Part shown: positions 8,511-17,973 of the stretch, piece after piece
How positions within the stretch are numbered: the stretch's first letter is position 1
Layout: each line of letters begins with the position of its first letter
NCBI GenBank assembly: GCA_013697395.1
Contig: JACCWY010000478.1
Location: 1-31,556 of the forward strand
Direction: 5' to 3'
Length of the DNA stretch: 31,556 nucleotides
Origin: Chloroflexota bacterium
GTDB lineage: Bacteria > Chloroflexota > Limnocylindria > QHBO01
Notes under the pieces: model-generated
Told to the model about the DNA's origin: nothing
Seen by the model: the letters and a program-made list of their open reading frames with translations, nothing else
The model's database searches: none
Program-made: the position numbers and the translations under genes

Positions 8511-9270
8511 GCTCGATCACCTCCTGGGCCAGGTCGCGGAATGCGCGAGCCGCCGCCGAGCTGGTCGCGTACTCGGTGACCGGCTTGCCGGTGAGCGGCG
8601 CCTCGCCGAGCTTCACCGTCTGCTTGATCATCGTGGTGAAGACCCGGTGATCGCCGAGCTCGCGCAGGTTCTCGAGCATCTCTCGCGCGAGGACGGTCCT
8701 CCCGTCGAAGAAGGTCGGCAGCAGGCCGAGCACCTCAAGATCATGGTTCAGCTTGATCTTGATCGTGTTGATGACCTTGATCAGCGCGGTGAGGCCCTTG
8801 ATGGCGTAGTACTGCGTCTGCACCGGGATGATGACCCGGTTGCTCGCCACGAGCGAATTGATCGTCAGGAGCCCCAGCGTCGGCGGACAGTCGAGGATGA
8901 TCACGTCGTACTGCCGCTCGGCCCACCCCGCCAGCGCATCGCGCAGGACCATCTCTCGGCCGATGGCCGTGAACAGCTCGACCTCGGTCGACGCCAGCTC
9001 GAGAGTCGCCGGTGCGGCCCACAGTCCCGGCGTCCCGGTGTCGCGCACGATCTCATCGAGCGACACCCGGTCCTCCGACAGGACGTCGGCCATGGAATGG
9101 CGCACATCCGAGAGCGAGATGCCGAGACCCACCGTCAGGTTGGCCTGGGGGTCCATGTCGACGCACAGGACGCGATAGCCGCGTTCGGCCAATGCCCCGC
9201 CGAGGTTGATGGAGCAGGTCGTCTTGCCGACGCCGCCCTTCTGGTTCGCGATCGAGATTACCTTGGTCAA
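8503..9270 (-). CDS. parA: Chromosome-partitioning ATPase ParA (Soj)
   Basis: A deviant Walker-type ATPase that moves ParB-parS complexes on the nucleoid. From the TTG at 9270 the protein is 255 residues. The Walker A Lys-Gly-Gly-Val-Gly-Lys-Thr-Thr starts at residue 11 (signature K11, catalytic K16). A Val-Asp-Met-Asp-Pro-Gln-Ala-Asn switch motif and an Ile-Ile-Leu-Asp-Cys-Pro-Pro Walker B follow. The frame stays open upstream to 9456, but that part is not ParA-like and would overlap the tRNA, so TTG in front of Thr-Lys-Val-Ile-Ser-Ile-Ala is the natural start. No ribosome-binding site precedes it. It is co-transcribed with parB. Confidence 0.95.
   Translation of the reverse strand: MTKVISIANQKGGVGKTTCSINLGGALAERGYRVLCVDMDPQANLTVGLGISLSDVRHSMADVLSEDRVSLDEIVRDTGTPGLWAAPATLELASTEVELFTAIGREMVLRDALAGWAERQYDVIILDCPPTLGLLTINSLVASNRVIIPVQTQYYAIKGLTALIKVINTIKIKLNHDLEVLGLLPTFFDGRTVLAREMLENLRELGDHRVFTTMIKQTVKLGEAPLTGKPVTEYATSSAAARAFRDLAQEVIELG
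8515..8525 (-). promoter_or_regulatory. Near-perfect Shine-Dalgarno of parB inside parA
   Basis: AGGAGGTGATC on the minus strand complements the 16S rRNA 3' end over its whole length. It sits 4 bases before the parB TTG and decides that start, while still encoding parA residues. Confidence 0.75.
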
Positions 9271-9325
9271 CGCATCACCATTGTGCGGCTGGACTCCGGT
9301 TGTGCATCGCGTCAGCGACGTCTCG

Positions 9326-9331
9326 ATGATA
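9326..9331 (-). promoter_or_regulatory. Putative -10 element of parAB
   Basis: TATCAT on the minus strand, with a weak TGGACC -35 about 18 bases further upstream (near 9350-9355). It lies 56 bases before the parA TTG. Confidence 0.4.
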
Positions 9332-9411
9332 GGCCGAAGCACGCGCATCGGTCCATCCGAGTTGTCCACAACGTGGAGAAAACGCCCCGTCGTTGTGCAA
9401 AGACATCGGTC

Positions 9412-9417
9412 TATACT
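9412..9417 (+). promoter_or_regulatory. -10 element of the CAU tRNA (and possibly pccB)
   Basis: TATACT followed by CG, 25 bases before the mature tRNA end. No -35 at standard distance is evident. No other promoter is seen before the carboxylase gene at 9544. Confidence 0.45.
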
Positions 9418-9441
9418 CGAAGTTGTCCACCGTCGGCCTGC

Positions 9442-9517
9442 GGGCCCGTAGCTCAATGGTCAGAGCAACCGGCTCATAACCGGATGGTCGCAGGTTCGAT
9501 TCCTGCCGGGCCCACCA
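9442..9517 (+). tRNA. tRNA with CAT anticodon (elongator Met most likely), CCA encoded
   Basis: Acceptor stem GGGCCCG (9442-9448) pairs with CGGGCCC (9507-9513). Discriminator A is at 9514 and CCA is encoded at 9515-9517. The D arm is GCTC/GAGC, the anticodon loop is CTCATAA, and the T loop is TTCGATT. The closing pair of the anticodon stem is an A-A mismatch. A CAT anticodon could also belong to the lysidine-modified tRNA-Ile2; the stem lacks the GGG-CCC run of an initiator tRNA. Confidence 0.92.
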
Positions 9518-9543
9518 GTCGCCAACCCCAAGGAGTCCGTCCC

Positions 9544-11094
9544 GTGTCGACCGCCGACAAGCTCGAACGCCTGCGCGTGCTTCGCGAGGAGGCGCGGCAG
9601 GGTGGGGGCGCACGGCGACTGGAGCAGCAGCATGCGCGCGGCAAGCTTTCCGCCCGAGAGCGCCTCGACCTGCTTCTCGACGAAGACAGCTTCACGGAGC
9701 TCGATGCATTCGTGACGCATCGAGCGAGCGAGTTCGGGCTCGAGGATGAGCTCTACCTCGGTGACGGCGTCGTCTCCGGGTCCGGGAAGATCGACGGCCG
9801 GCTCGTCTTCGTCTACAGCCAGGACTTCACCGTCTTCGGCGGGTCGTTGTCGGAGGCGCATGCGGAGAAGATCTGCAAGGTGATGGATCTCGCACTGGAG
9901 AACGGGGCACCCGTCATCGGTTTGTCGGACTCCGGCGGCGCGCGGATCCAGGAGGGCGTCGCGAGCTTGGGCGGCTACGCGGAGATCTTCCTGCGCAACA
10001 CGCTGGCGTCGGGGGTCGTGCCGCAGATCTCGCTCATCATGGGACCGTGTGCCGGCGGCGCCGTGTACTCCCCGGCGATCACGGACTTCGTCGTCATGGT
10101 CGACGGCACCAGCTACATGTTCGTCACCGGACCGAATGTCGTGAAGCCGGTTACGCACGAAGAGATCGATCTCGAAGGTCTCGGCGGCGCGCGGATTCAC
10201 AATGAGACGAGCGGGGTTGCACAGTTCCTGGCGCCGGGAGAGCCGCAGGCGCTCGACCTCGCGCGACGGCTCATCGGCTACCTGCCACAGAACAACATCG
10301 ACGCAGCACCCCGTCGTTCGGAGTGGTCCGAGCCGACCCTCGCCGGTACGGCGCTCGACGCGCTCGTTCCCGATTCGCCGAAGCAGTCCTACGACATGCA
10401 CGCGGCGATCGGCGGGATCGTCGACGCCGACTCGTTCACGGAGGTGCACGCCGGGTTCGCGCGCAACATCATCTGCGGGCTCGCCCGCGTCGAGGGCCGC
10501 AGCGTCGGAATCGTCGCCCAGCAGCCCGAGGTCCTGGCGGGCGTCCTCGACATCGACGCGTCCGACAAGGCGGCGCGCTTCGTCCGAACCTGTGACTGCT
10601 TCAACATCCCGATCATCACGCTGGTGGATGTGCCCGGGTTCCTGCCCGGCGTCGACCAGGAGCACCGCGGCATCATCCGCCACGGCGCGAAGCTGCTCTA
10701 CGCGTATTGCGAGGCGACCGTTCCGAAGGTCACCGTCATCACGCGCAAGGCATACGGCGGCGCGTACGACGTCATGAGCAGCAAGCACGTGCGCGGTGAC
10801 ATGAACTATGCATGGCCGACAGCGGAGATCGCCGTCATGGGCGTCGAGGGCGCGGTCAATATCATCTTCCGCGAGCAGATCGCCGCCGCCGCCGACCCTG
10901 CGGCCGAGCGCGTCCGGCTGGTGGCGGAGTACGAGGAGCGTTTCGCCAATCCGTACGTCGCAGCGTCGCGCGGCTACGTCGACGAGGTGATCATGCCCTC
11001 GGAGACGCGCAGCCGCATCGCGGGCGCACTTGGCATGCTGGAGCACAAGCGCCAGGCCGTGCCGCCCAAGAAGCACGGCAACATTCCCCTCTAG
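9544..11094 (+). CDS. pccB: Propionyl-CoA carboxylase, carboxyltransferase (beta) subunit
   Basis: Transfers the carboxyl group from carboxybiotin to propionyl-CoA (or acetyl-CoA) to give methylmalonyl-CoA. 516 residues, the usual length. It has the crotonase-like double domain with Ser-Asp-Ser-Gly-Gly-Ala-Arg-Ile-Gln-Glu-Gly and Gly-Pro-Cys-Ala-Gly-Gly-Ala-Val-Tyr-Ser-Pro in the N-half, Arg-Lys-Ala-Tyr-Gly-Gly-Ala-Tyr-Asp-Val-Met in the C-half, and the typical Lys-Lys-His-Gly-Asn-Ile-Pro-Leu end. The GTG at 9544 has AGGAG eight bases upstream. The frame is open far upstream, but that part is the shadow of parA and the tRNA. It lies only 26 bases after the tRNA and heads the carboxylase operon. 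The adjacent mutase and epimerase favour propionyl-CoA as substrate. Confidence 0.95.
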   Translation: MSTADKLERLRVLREEARQGGGARRLEQQHARGKLSARERLDLLLDEDSFTELDAFVTHRASEFGLEDELYLGDGVVSGSGKIDGRLVFVYSQDFTVFGGSLSEAHAEKICKVMDLALENGAPVIGLSDSGGARIQEGVASLGGYAEIFLRNTLASGVVPQISLIMGPCAGGAVYSPAITDFVVMVDGTSYMFVTGPNVVKPVTHEEIDLEGLGGARIHNETSGVAQFLAPGEPQALDLARRLIGYLPQNNIDAAPRRSEWSEPTLAGTALDALVPDSPKQSYDMHAAIGGIVDADSFTEVHAGFARNIICGLARVEGRSVGIVAQQPEVLAGVLDIDASDKAARFVRTCDCFNIPIITLVDVPGFLPGVDQEHRGIIRHGAKLLYAYCEATVPKVTVITRKAYGGAYDVMSSKHVRGDMNYAWPTAEIAVMGVEGAVNIIFREQIAAAADPAAERVRLVAEYEERFANPYVAASRGYVDEVIMPSETRSRIAGALGMLEHKRQAVPPKKHGNIPL

Positions 11095-11126
11095 GGAGAA
11101 GGCTGTCTTTGCGCACGGACAGACCG

Positions 11127-12623
11127 ATGCCTCAGTTCGACCGGCTCCTGATCGCCAATCGCGGCGAGATCGCCATCCGCGTCATCCGCGCCTGTCGTGA
11201 GCTGGGCATCTCGCCGGTGGCTGTCTATTCGGACGCCGATGTCGACGCCCTGCACGTGCGCCTTGCCGACCGCAGCGAGCGGATCGGCCCGCCGGCGCCT
11301 GGTGAGTCGTACCTGTCGATCGAGGCGATCGTCGACGCCGCCGTGCGGAGCGGCGCGGCCGCCGTCCACCCGGGATACGGCTTCCTGTCCGAGAACGCGG
11401 CATTTGCCCGAGCTGTCACCGGGGCGGGACTGGTTTTCGTCGGTCCTCCGGCCGCCACGCTCGAGGCGCTCGGAGACAAGCTTGCGGCGCGGCGGAGCGC
11501 GGCCGCGGCCGGCGTCCCGATCGTCCCGGGCACGGAGCTGGCGATCGAGGTCGGGGACACGGCCGACCTGGCGGCCGTCGGGTTCCCGCTCTTGCTCAAG
11601 GCCGCGGCCGGCGGCGGGGGGCGGGGCATGCGGCGGGTCGAGTCGCCGGAAGGCGTGCCGGATGCGCTGGCCGCCGCACGCCGCGAGGCGCTTTCCGCCT
11701 TCGGCGACGGGACGATCTACGCGGAACGCGTGATCGCCACTGCGCGGCACGTCGAGGTGCAGCTGCTCGGCGACCGGCACGGGGGCCTCGCACTGCTCGG
11801 CGAGCGCGAATGCAGCATCCAGCGGCGCCACCAGAAGCTCGTCGAGGAATCGCCCTCCCCGGCGGTCGACCCCTCAACCCGCGCTGTGCTGCTGGAGAGC
11901 GCCCGCCGCGTCGCCGGGAGCGTGGACTTCCACAACGCGGCCACGGTCGAGTTCCTCCTGGACGCGGACCGGAACCACTATTTCCTCGAGATGAACACCC
12001 GTCTGCAGGTTGAGCACGGCGTCACGGAGCAGGTCACGGGGCTGGACCTGGTGGGCTGGCAGATCCGGGTGGCGGCGGGCGAACGGCTGCCGGACGGGGT
12101 GCTCCAGCCCGCCTTCCGCGGGCATGCCATCGAGGTCCGGCTGTATGCCGAGGATCCGTACGCCGGCTTCCAACCGACGGCGGGCCGGATCACGGCCTGG
12201 CGGATGCCGCAGGGTCCCGGCGTTCGGGTCGACGCCGGCGTCGAGGCCGATACCGACCTGCGTCCGGAGTACGACCCGCTGCTCGCAAAGCTGATGGTCC
12301 ACGCGGAGGACCGGCCGGCCGCCATCGATCGGCTGCGGCGCGCGCTCGACGAGACGGTCATCGGCGGGGTCCAGACCGATGCCGGCTTCCTTCGCTGGCT
12401 GGTCGACGACGATGCATTCCGTGCCGGGGACTACGACACCGGGCTGATCGCCGACCGCTGGGGTCACGGACCACCGCTCGACGGTGACGACGCCCGCCTC
12501 GTGGCCATCGCCGCCCTCGCCGGACGCGCAGCGGCCCAGGACCTCGCCACGGCGGCCTCCACGCCGACCGATGACGCGTCGGCATGGGGACGTACGGCAC
12601 GGCACGAGGCCCTGCGACGATGA
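11127..12623 (+). CDS. pccA: Biotin carboxylase subunit of propionyl/acetyl-CoA carboxylase
   Basis: Carboxylates biotin on the carrier protein with ATP and bicarbonate. 498 residues with the N-terminal Ala-Asn-Arg-Gly-Glu-Ile-Ala motif, His-Pro-Gly-Tyr-Gly-Phe-Leu-Ser-Glu-Asn, the ATP-grasp Gly-rich loop (Ala-Gly-Gly-Gly-Gly-Arg-Gly-Met), and the active-site block Glu-Met-Asn-Thr-Arg-Leu-Gln-Val-Glu-His with E288, N290 and R292 at the same positions as in E. coli AccC. A TTG at 11109 with GGGAGAAGG upstream is an alternative start adding six residues. It stops at 12623, overlapping the next gene by ATGA. Unlike fused actinobacterial AccA3-type proteins, the biotin domain is a separate protein here. 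Confidence 0.93.
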   Translation: MPQFDRLLIANRGEIAIRVIRACRELGISPVAVYSDADVDALHVRLADRSERIGPPAPGESYLSIEAIVDAAVRSGAAAVHPGYGFLSENAAFARAVTGAGLVFVGPPAATLEALGDKLAARRSAAAAGVPIVPGTELAIEVGDTADLAAVGFPLLLKAAAGGGGRGMRRVESPEGVPDALAAARREALSAFGDGTIYAERVIATARHVEVQLLGDRHGGLALLGERECSIQRRHQKLVEESPSPAVDPSTRAVLLESARRVAGSVDFHNAATVEFLLDADRNHYFLEMNTRLQVEHGVTEQVTGLDLVGWQIRVAAGERLPDGVLQPAFRGHAIEVRLYAEDPYAGFQPTAGRITAWRMPQGPGVRVDAGVEADTDLRPEYDPLLAKLMVHAEDRPAAIDRLRRALDETVIGGVQTDAGFLRWLVDDDAFRAGDYDTGLIADRWGHGPPLDGDDARLVAIAALAGRAAAQDLATAASTPTDDASAWGRTARHEALRR

Positions 12624-13084
12624 CCGACCGCGAGGTCCGCATCGGCGACGAACGCGTCATCCCGGCCGAGGGCTGGCGCCTCGAGCTCAGCGATCGTGCG
12701 CGGGGGATCGGCCAGCTGACCGATGGGCGAATCCGGGTGCCGGTCCTGGTGGAGGGCGCCGGGACGGATTGGGCCGTCACGCTTCGCGGGCGGCGGGTGC
12801 CGGTCACCGTCCGCTCGTGGCGGGAGCGGATCCTGGCGGAAGCCGAGACGGCGGCCGCCGAGCACAGCGGTCCGGTCGAGGTGAAGGCGACCCTGCCCGG
12901 CCTGGTGGTCGCGGTTGCGGTGGCCGTGGGGGACGAGGTGGCCGAGGGTGCGGCGCTGCTGACGGTCGAGGCGATGAAGATGCAGAACGAGGTGCGGGCG
13001 CCACGCGCCGGCAGGGTCGTCCACATCGCAGTGGCTGCCGGCCAGGCCGTCGCCACCGGCGCATCCCTCGTGCGCCTGGAGTAG
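12620..13084 (+). CDS. Biotin carboxyl carrier protein of the acyl-CoA carboxylase
   Basis: A 154-residue protein carrying the biotinyl domain in its C-terminal half. The biotin attachment motif Glu-Ala-Met-Lys-Met puts biotin on K120, 34 residues from the C-terminus as in other carriers. The N-terminal ~80 residues are a small beta-rich part likely used for docking, like the BT domain of propionyl-CoA carboxylase alpha chains. The ATG at 12620 overlaps the biotin carboxylase stop (ATGA), so the two are translationally coupled. It looks like the C-terminal third of a fused PCC alpha chain that is encoded separately. Confidence 0.92.
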   Translation: MTDREVRIGDERVIPAEGWRLELSDRARGIGQLTDGRIRVPVLVEGAGTDWAVTLRGRRVPVTVRSWRERILAEAETAAAEHSGPVEVKATLPGLVVAVAVAVGDEVAEGAALLTVEAMKMQNEVRAPRAGRVVHIAVAAGQAVATGASLVRLE

Positions 13085-13119
13085 CCGCCGCCTGCGCCGG
13101 GGATCAGCCGCGGCACGGC

Positions 13120-13125
13120 TACAAT
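13120..13125 (+). promoter_or_regulatory. -10 element before the mutase gene
   Basis: TACAAT followed by CG; the ATG at 13135 is only nine bases downstream, so the transcript would have almost no leader. No ribosome-binding site is seen before that ATG, which agrees with leaderless translation. Confidence 0.5.
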
Positions 13126-13134
13126 CGGTGGCCC

Positions 13135-14729
<1,595 letters not shown>

Positions 14730-14733
<4 letters not shown>

Positions 14734-15161
14734 GCGCGGGCGGACGGCTCGGGGCGATCCACCACGTCGCGATCGTCGTGCGATCGATCGACGCGTCGCT
14801 GCCCCGCTACCGCGAGCTCTTCGGGCTCGACCCGGAAGCGGACCCGGTCGCCTTTGCCTCGCAGCGTGTGCGGCTGTGCTTCCTTCCGACGGGCCCGGAG
14901 CCCGCGGCCCGCATCGAGCTGGTCGAGCCAATGGACGATGACAGCGGAGTGGCGCGCTTCCTTGCCGATCGCGGCGAGGGCGTCCACCACCTGTGCTTCG
15001 TGACCGACGACCTGCCGCGCGAGCTCGAACACCTCGTCGCCCGGGAGGCGGAGCTGATCGACACCGAACCACGCCCAGGGGCCCACGGCACGGTCGCGTT
15101 CGTGCACCCGCGGACGCTCAACGGTGTGCTCTGGGAGCTCCTCGAGCCCGGGGCCGGCTGA
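14730..15161 (+). CDS. mce: Methylmalonyl-CoA epimerase
   Basis: Interconverts (S)- and (R)-methylmalonyl-CoA, linking the carboxylase product to the mutase substrate. 143 residues with a paired glyoxalase/VOC fold. Metal ligands can be placed at H12 (His-His-Val-Ala-Ile), E63 (Ile-Glu-Leu-Val), H86 or H87 (Val-His-His-Leu-Cys-Phe) and E136 (Trp-Glu-Leu-Leu-Glu). The GTG at 14730 overlaps the mutase stop (GTGA). It is the last gene of the plus-strand run. Confidence 0.92.
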
Positions 15162-15180
15162 TCAACCAGCTCCGCCGATG

Positions 15181-15747
15181 TCAGGCGTCGCAGGTGAAGC
15201 CATAGCGGCCGCCCGACAGCTGCTCGCGAGCCTGCGCGTCGACGGTGCGGGCCACCTCGAGGTCCTCTTCGACCGGGCCCTCGTCGAGGGCCGCCGCCCC
15301 ATTCGTGAGGGTGATGATCTGCGCGCCGATCAGCTCGTCGAGCGGCCGGCCCGGCGCCCATTCCGGCAGGCCGGCCACGGCGGTGCCGGCGGCATCGACC
15401 CGCTCCTCTAGCTCGGCCCTCGCCGCATCACGTCCAGCCGGGTCGTCGCGCACCGCGACGCCGCGCTCGAGCGCATCGACCCCGGCGGCCAGCTGGGCGA
15501 AAGCCTCGCAGACCGCCGTGCGATACGCGCTCGGAGCCGGGTTGCGGCCGGGGTCGTCGCGCAGGTACCCGACCAGCGCGACGGAGCCGACGATGACGAA
15601 GAGCGCGATGGTGAGGCCCCAGCCCCAGCCGGCCAGGCGGAAGAGACCGACGCCACCGGACCGATCGGGCCCTTTGCCGCGCTCGGATGGCGGGCGAGGC
15701 GGGGAGTAGTCGCCCCTGTCCCGGGCCGGCGGATCGGGCCTGGTCAC
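15181..15747 (-). CDS. Hypothetical single-span membrane protein
   Basis: 188 residues: a Pro/Arg/Asp-rich cytoplasmic N-terminus (~1-38), one membrane span (~42-62), and an Ala/Glu-rich helical outer domain with two cysteines (about C80 and C186) that could form a disulfide. The GTG at 15747 lies 14 bases after the sucD stop on the same strand, so it is probably read from the sucCD transcript. I recognise no family. The stop lies 19 bases from the convergent epimerase stop. Confidence 0.6.
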   Translation of the reverse strand: MTRPDPPARDRGDYSPPRPPSERGKGPDRSGGVGLFRLAGWGWGLTIALFVIVGSVALVGYLRDDPGRNPAPSAYRTAVCEAFAQLAAGVDALERGVAVRDDPAGRDAARAELEERVDAAGTAVAGLPEWAPGRPLDELIGAQIITLTNGAAALDEGPVEEDLEVARTVDAQAREQLSGGRYGFTCDA

Positions 15748-15761
15748 CGCGTGGCGGTGCG

Positions 15762-16640
15762 CTACCGGACGCCGACGTCGCGCAGCAGCTGCGGGATGTG
15801 GGACGGCGAGTCGGCGACGCGGATCCCGGCTGCCTCGAGCGCCGTCCGCTTCGACTCGGCCGTGCCGGCACCGCCCGAGATGATTGCGCCGGCGTGGCCC
15901 ATCCGGCGCCCGGGCGGCGCGGTGCGCCCCGCGATGAAGGCCGCCATCGGCTTGCGAACCTCGCGGGCGCAGAATTCGGCCGCTCGCTCCTCCTCCTCGC
16001 CGCCGATCTCGCCGATCATCACGATCGCCTCGGTCTCGTCGTCCTGGTTGAACATGTCGAGCACGTCCACGAACGTCGTCCCCACGATCGGGTCGCCGCC
16101 GATACCGACGGTGGTCGTCTGGCCGATGCCCGCAGCGGTCATGGCCTGCACCACCTCGTAGGTCAGGGTGCCGGAGCGCGAGACCAGGCCAACCGAGCCG
16201 CGGACGTGGATGTTGCCCGGGATGATGCCCACCTTGGCCTCGTCGACGCTCGTCAGGCCGGGACAGTTGGGGCCGATGAGCCGGACGCCCTTCTGCTTCA
16301 GGACGTGATAGACGCGAAGCATGTCGAGCACGGGGACTCCCTCCGTGATGCAGATGACGAGGGCCAACCCGCCGTCGGCGGCCTCGAGCATCGCGTCGGG
16401 GGCGAACGCCGCCGGGACGAAGATGCAGCTTGCATTTGCGCCGGTCTGCTCGACCGCCTCCGCCACGGTGTCGAAGACCGGCACCCGGCCGTCCAGCGTC
16501 GACTGGCCGCCCTTCCCTGGCGTGACGCCGGCGACGATGTTCGTCCCGTACTCGAGCATGGCGGTCGAGTGGAACGCGCCCTCGCGCCCGGTGACGCCCT
16601 GGACCAGGAGCCGGGTGTCGCGGTTCACGAGGATGCTCAT
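15762..16640 (-). CDS. sucD: Succinyl-CoA synthetase (ADP/GDP-forming) alpha subunit
   Basis: With SucC it converts succinyl-CoA to succinate, making ATP or GTP. 292 residues: an N-terminal CoA-binding Rossmann domain (Val-Gln-Gly-Val-Thr-Gly-Arg-Glu-Gly) and the phosphohistidine site Arg-Arg-Met-Gly-His-Ala-Gly-Ala-Ile with catalytic H249 (E. coli H246). Pro-Asn-Cys-Pro-Gly lies in the middle. The ATG at 16640 overlaps the sucC stop (ATGA). It consumes the product of the divergent methylmalonyl-CoA route. Confidence 0.96.
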   Translation of the reverse strand: MSILVNRDTRLLVQGVTGREGAFHSTAMLEYGTNIVAGVTPGKGGQSTLDGRVPVFDTVAEAVEQTGANASCIFVPAAFAPDAMLEAADGGLALVICITEGVPVLDMLRVYHVLKQKGVRLIGPNCPGLTSVDEAKVGIIPGNIHVRGSVGLVSRSGTLTYEVVQAMTAAGIGQTTTVGIGGDPIVGTTFVDVLDMFNQDDETEAIVMIGEIGGEEEERAAEFCAREVRKPMAAFIAGRTAPPGRRMGHAGAIISGGAGTAESKRTALEAAGIRVADSPSHIPQLLRDVGVR

Positions 16641-17779
16641 GCCGTTCGTCCCTCGGCCGCCGCCACCGCCTTCGCCGCCGCGTCGTCCAGCGAGTCGGCC
16701 GTGATCAGGTTCGCCTCGGCCAGGATCGGCTCCGCCTCGTCGGCGTTCGTGCCGACGATGCGGACGACCATCGGCACGTCCCGGGTCAGCCCGGCGCGGG
16801 CCTCGACGATGCCGCGGGCGACCTCGTCGCCGCGGGTGATGCCCCCGAAGATGTTGATGAGGATGGCCTTCACGTTGGGATCGTCGAGGATGATCCTGAA
16901 GGCCGCGGCCACCCGGTCGGCCTTCGCGCCGCCGCCGATATCGAGGAAGTTCGCCGGCTCGCCGCCTGCCAGCTTCACGAGATCCATCGTCGTCATCGCC
17001 AGCCCGGCGCCATTGACCATGCAGCCGATCGTGCCCTCGAGCTTGATGAAGCTGATGCCGGCCTCGCGGGCCGCGATCTCGGACGGCTCCTCCTCGTTCA
17101 GGTCGCGCATCGCTTCGAGGTCGGGATGGCGGGGGAGCGCCGAATCGTCCAGCACGATCTTGGCGTCGAGCGCCAGCAGCCGGCCGCCATCGGTTACCAC
17201 CAACGGGTTGACCTCCGCCAGGTCCGCATCGGACTCCATGAATGCCGCGTGCAGCCCGCGCAGGAGGGCCGCGAAGTCGTTCCGCAGCTCCGCCGGGATG
17301 CCCAGGAAGAACCCGACGCGCCGTACCTGGTGCTCCTGCAGGCCGATCAGCGGGTGCAGCCTCAGCCGCAGGATCGCCTCGGGGTTCGTCTTCGCCGTCT
17401 CCTCGATCTCGACGCCGCCCTCCGCCGAAGCGATGACCGTGATCGCCCGGGTCGCGCGGTCCAGGATGAGCCCGAGGTAGGACTCGTGCGCGATCTCAGC
17501 GGCGGGCGCCACGAGGACGGTCTTGACCGTCGTGCCCTTGATGTCGAGGCCGATGATCTCGCGAGCCCGGTCGGCGGTCTCATCGGGGTTGGCGGCGAGC
17601 TTCACGCCGCCCGCCTTGCCGCGCCCGCCCACGAGCACCTGCGCCTTGACGACCACCGGGCCGGCGATGTCGGCCGCGGCGGCGCGCGCCTGCTCCGGCG
17701 TGGTGGCCGTCGCTCCGCCCAGGAGCGGCACGCCATGGCGCGCCAGGATCTCCTTCGACCGGTACTCCTGGAGCTTCAA
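16637..17779 (-). CDS. sucC: Succinyl-CoA synthetase beta subunit
   Basis: An ATP-grasp subunit that binds the nucleotide and succinate. From the TTG at 17779 it has 380 residues and begins with the family-typical Lys-Leu-Gln-Glu-Tyr-(Arg)-Ser-Lys-Glu-Ile-Leu. AGGAG lies at the right distance before that TTG, while the longer frame (to 17872) adds non-family residues. Motifs: Val-Lys-Ala-Gln-Val-Leu-Val-Gly-Gly-Arg-Gly-Lys-Ala-Gly-Gly-Val-Lys (nucleotide), Glu-Val-Asn-Pro-Leu-Val (Mg), Asn-Gly-Ala-Gly-Leu-Ala-Met and Asn-Ile-Phe-Gly-Gly-Ile (succinate/CoA). It is first gene of a sucC-sucD operon. Confidence 0.96.
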   Translation of the reverse strand: MKLQEYRSKEILARHGVPLLGGATATTPEQARAAAADIAGPVVVKAQVLVGGRGKAGGVKLAANPDETADRAREIIGLDIKGTTVKTVLVAPAAEIAHESYLGLILDRATRAITVIASAEGGVEIEETAKTNPEAILRLRLHPLIGLQEHQVRRVGFFLGIPAELRNDFAALLRGLHAAFMESDADLAEVNPLVVTDGGRLLALDAKIVLDDSALPRHPDLEAMRDLNEEEPSEIAAREAGISFIKLEGTIGCMVNGAGLAMTTMDLVKLAGGEPANFLDIGGGAKADRVAAAFRIILDDPNVKAILINIFGGITRGDEVARGIVEARAGLTRDVPMVVRIVGTNADEAEPILAEANLITADSLDDAAAKAVAAAEGRTA

Positions 17780-17845
17780 TCTGATCTCCTGCGTGGCGGC
17801 GCCCATCCGCCCTGGCCAGCTGTCGGGCCGCCGCTGGGCCGCCAG

Positions 17846-17851
17846 ATTGTA
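17846..17851 (-). promoter_or_regulatory. -10 element of sucCD
   Basis: TACAAT on the minus strand, about 66 bases before the sucC TTG. No -35 hexamer is recognisable. The icd promoter faces the other way 70 bases further on. Confidence 0.45.
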
Positions 17852-17920
17852 CCGGCGCGCCGATGAGCACACCGGTGCCTCTGTCCCGCTGACCTCTCGG
17901 CGCAGCTCGCCGCATCTGTC

Positions 17921-17926
17921 TAGACT
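17921..17926 (+). promoter_or_regulatory. -10 element of icd
   Basis: TAGACT, 47 bases before the preferred start codon and divergent from the sucCD promoter. No clear -35. Confidence 0.4.
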
Positions 17927-17973
17927 TCGACGCCGTACGCCGACGCTTTGATCGGCCGCACGAGGTGCATCCG

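Larger units (their letters stand above)
9281..9431 (+). other. Cluster of five DnaA-box-like words upstream of parA
   Basis: TTGTGCGGC (9281), TTGTGCATC (9300), TTGTCCACA (9362), TTGTGCAAA (9393) and TTGTCCACC (9423) all lie on the plus strand within 151 bases. TTGTCCACA is a good GC-rich DnaA box; the others match six to eight positions. They fill the space between parA and the tRNA and overlap the promoters of both. Confidence 0.4.

Noticed and set aside
9281..9431. A complete replication origin
   Set aside because: DnaA-box-like words exist but there is no AT-rich unwinding element, dnaA or dnaN.
8128..9543. Long plus-strand frame continuous with pccB, suggesting a 988-residue fusion
   Set aside because: The upstream part is antisense to parA/parB and runs through the tRNA; family start and ribosome-binding site place pccB at 9544.
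12484..13134. Fusion of a carrier-like domain to the mutase through an open frame
   Set aside because: That frame is the shadow of the biotin carrier gene; the mutase family start is at 13135 with its own -10 element.
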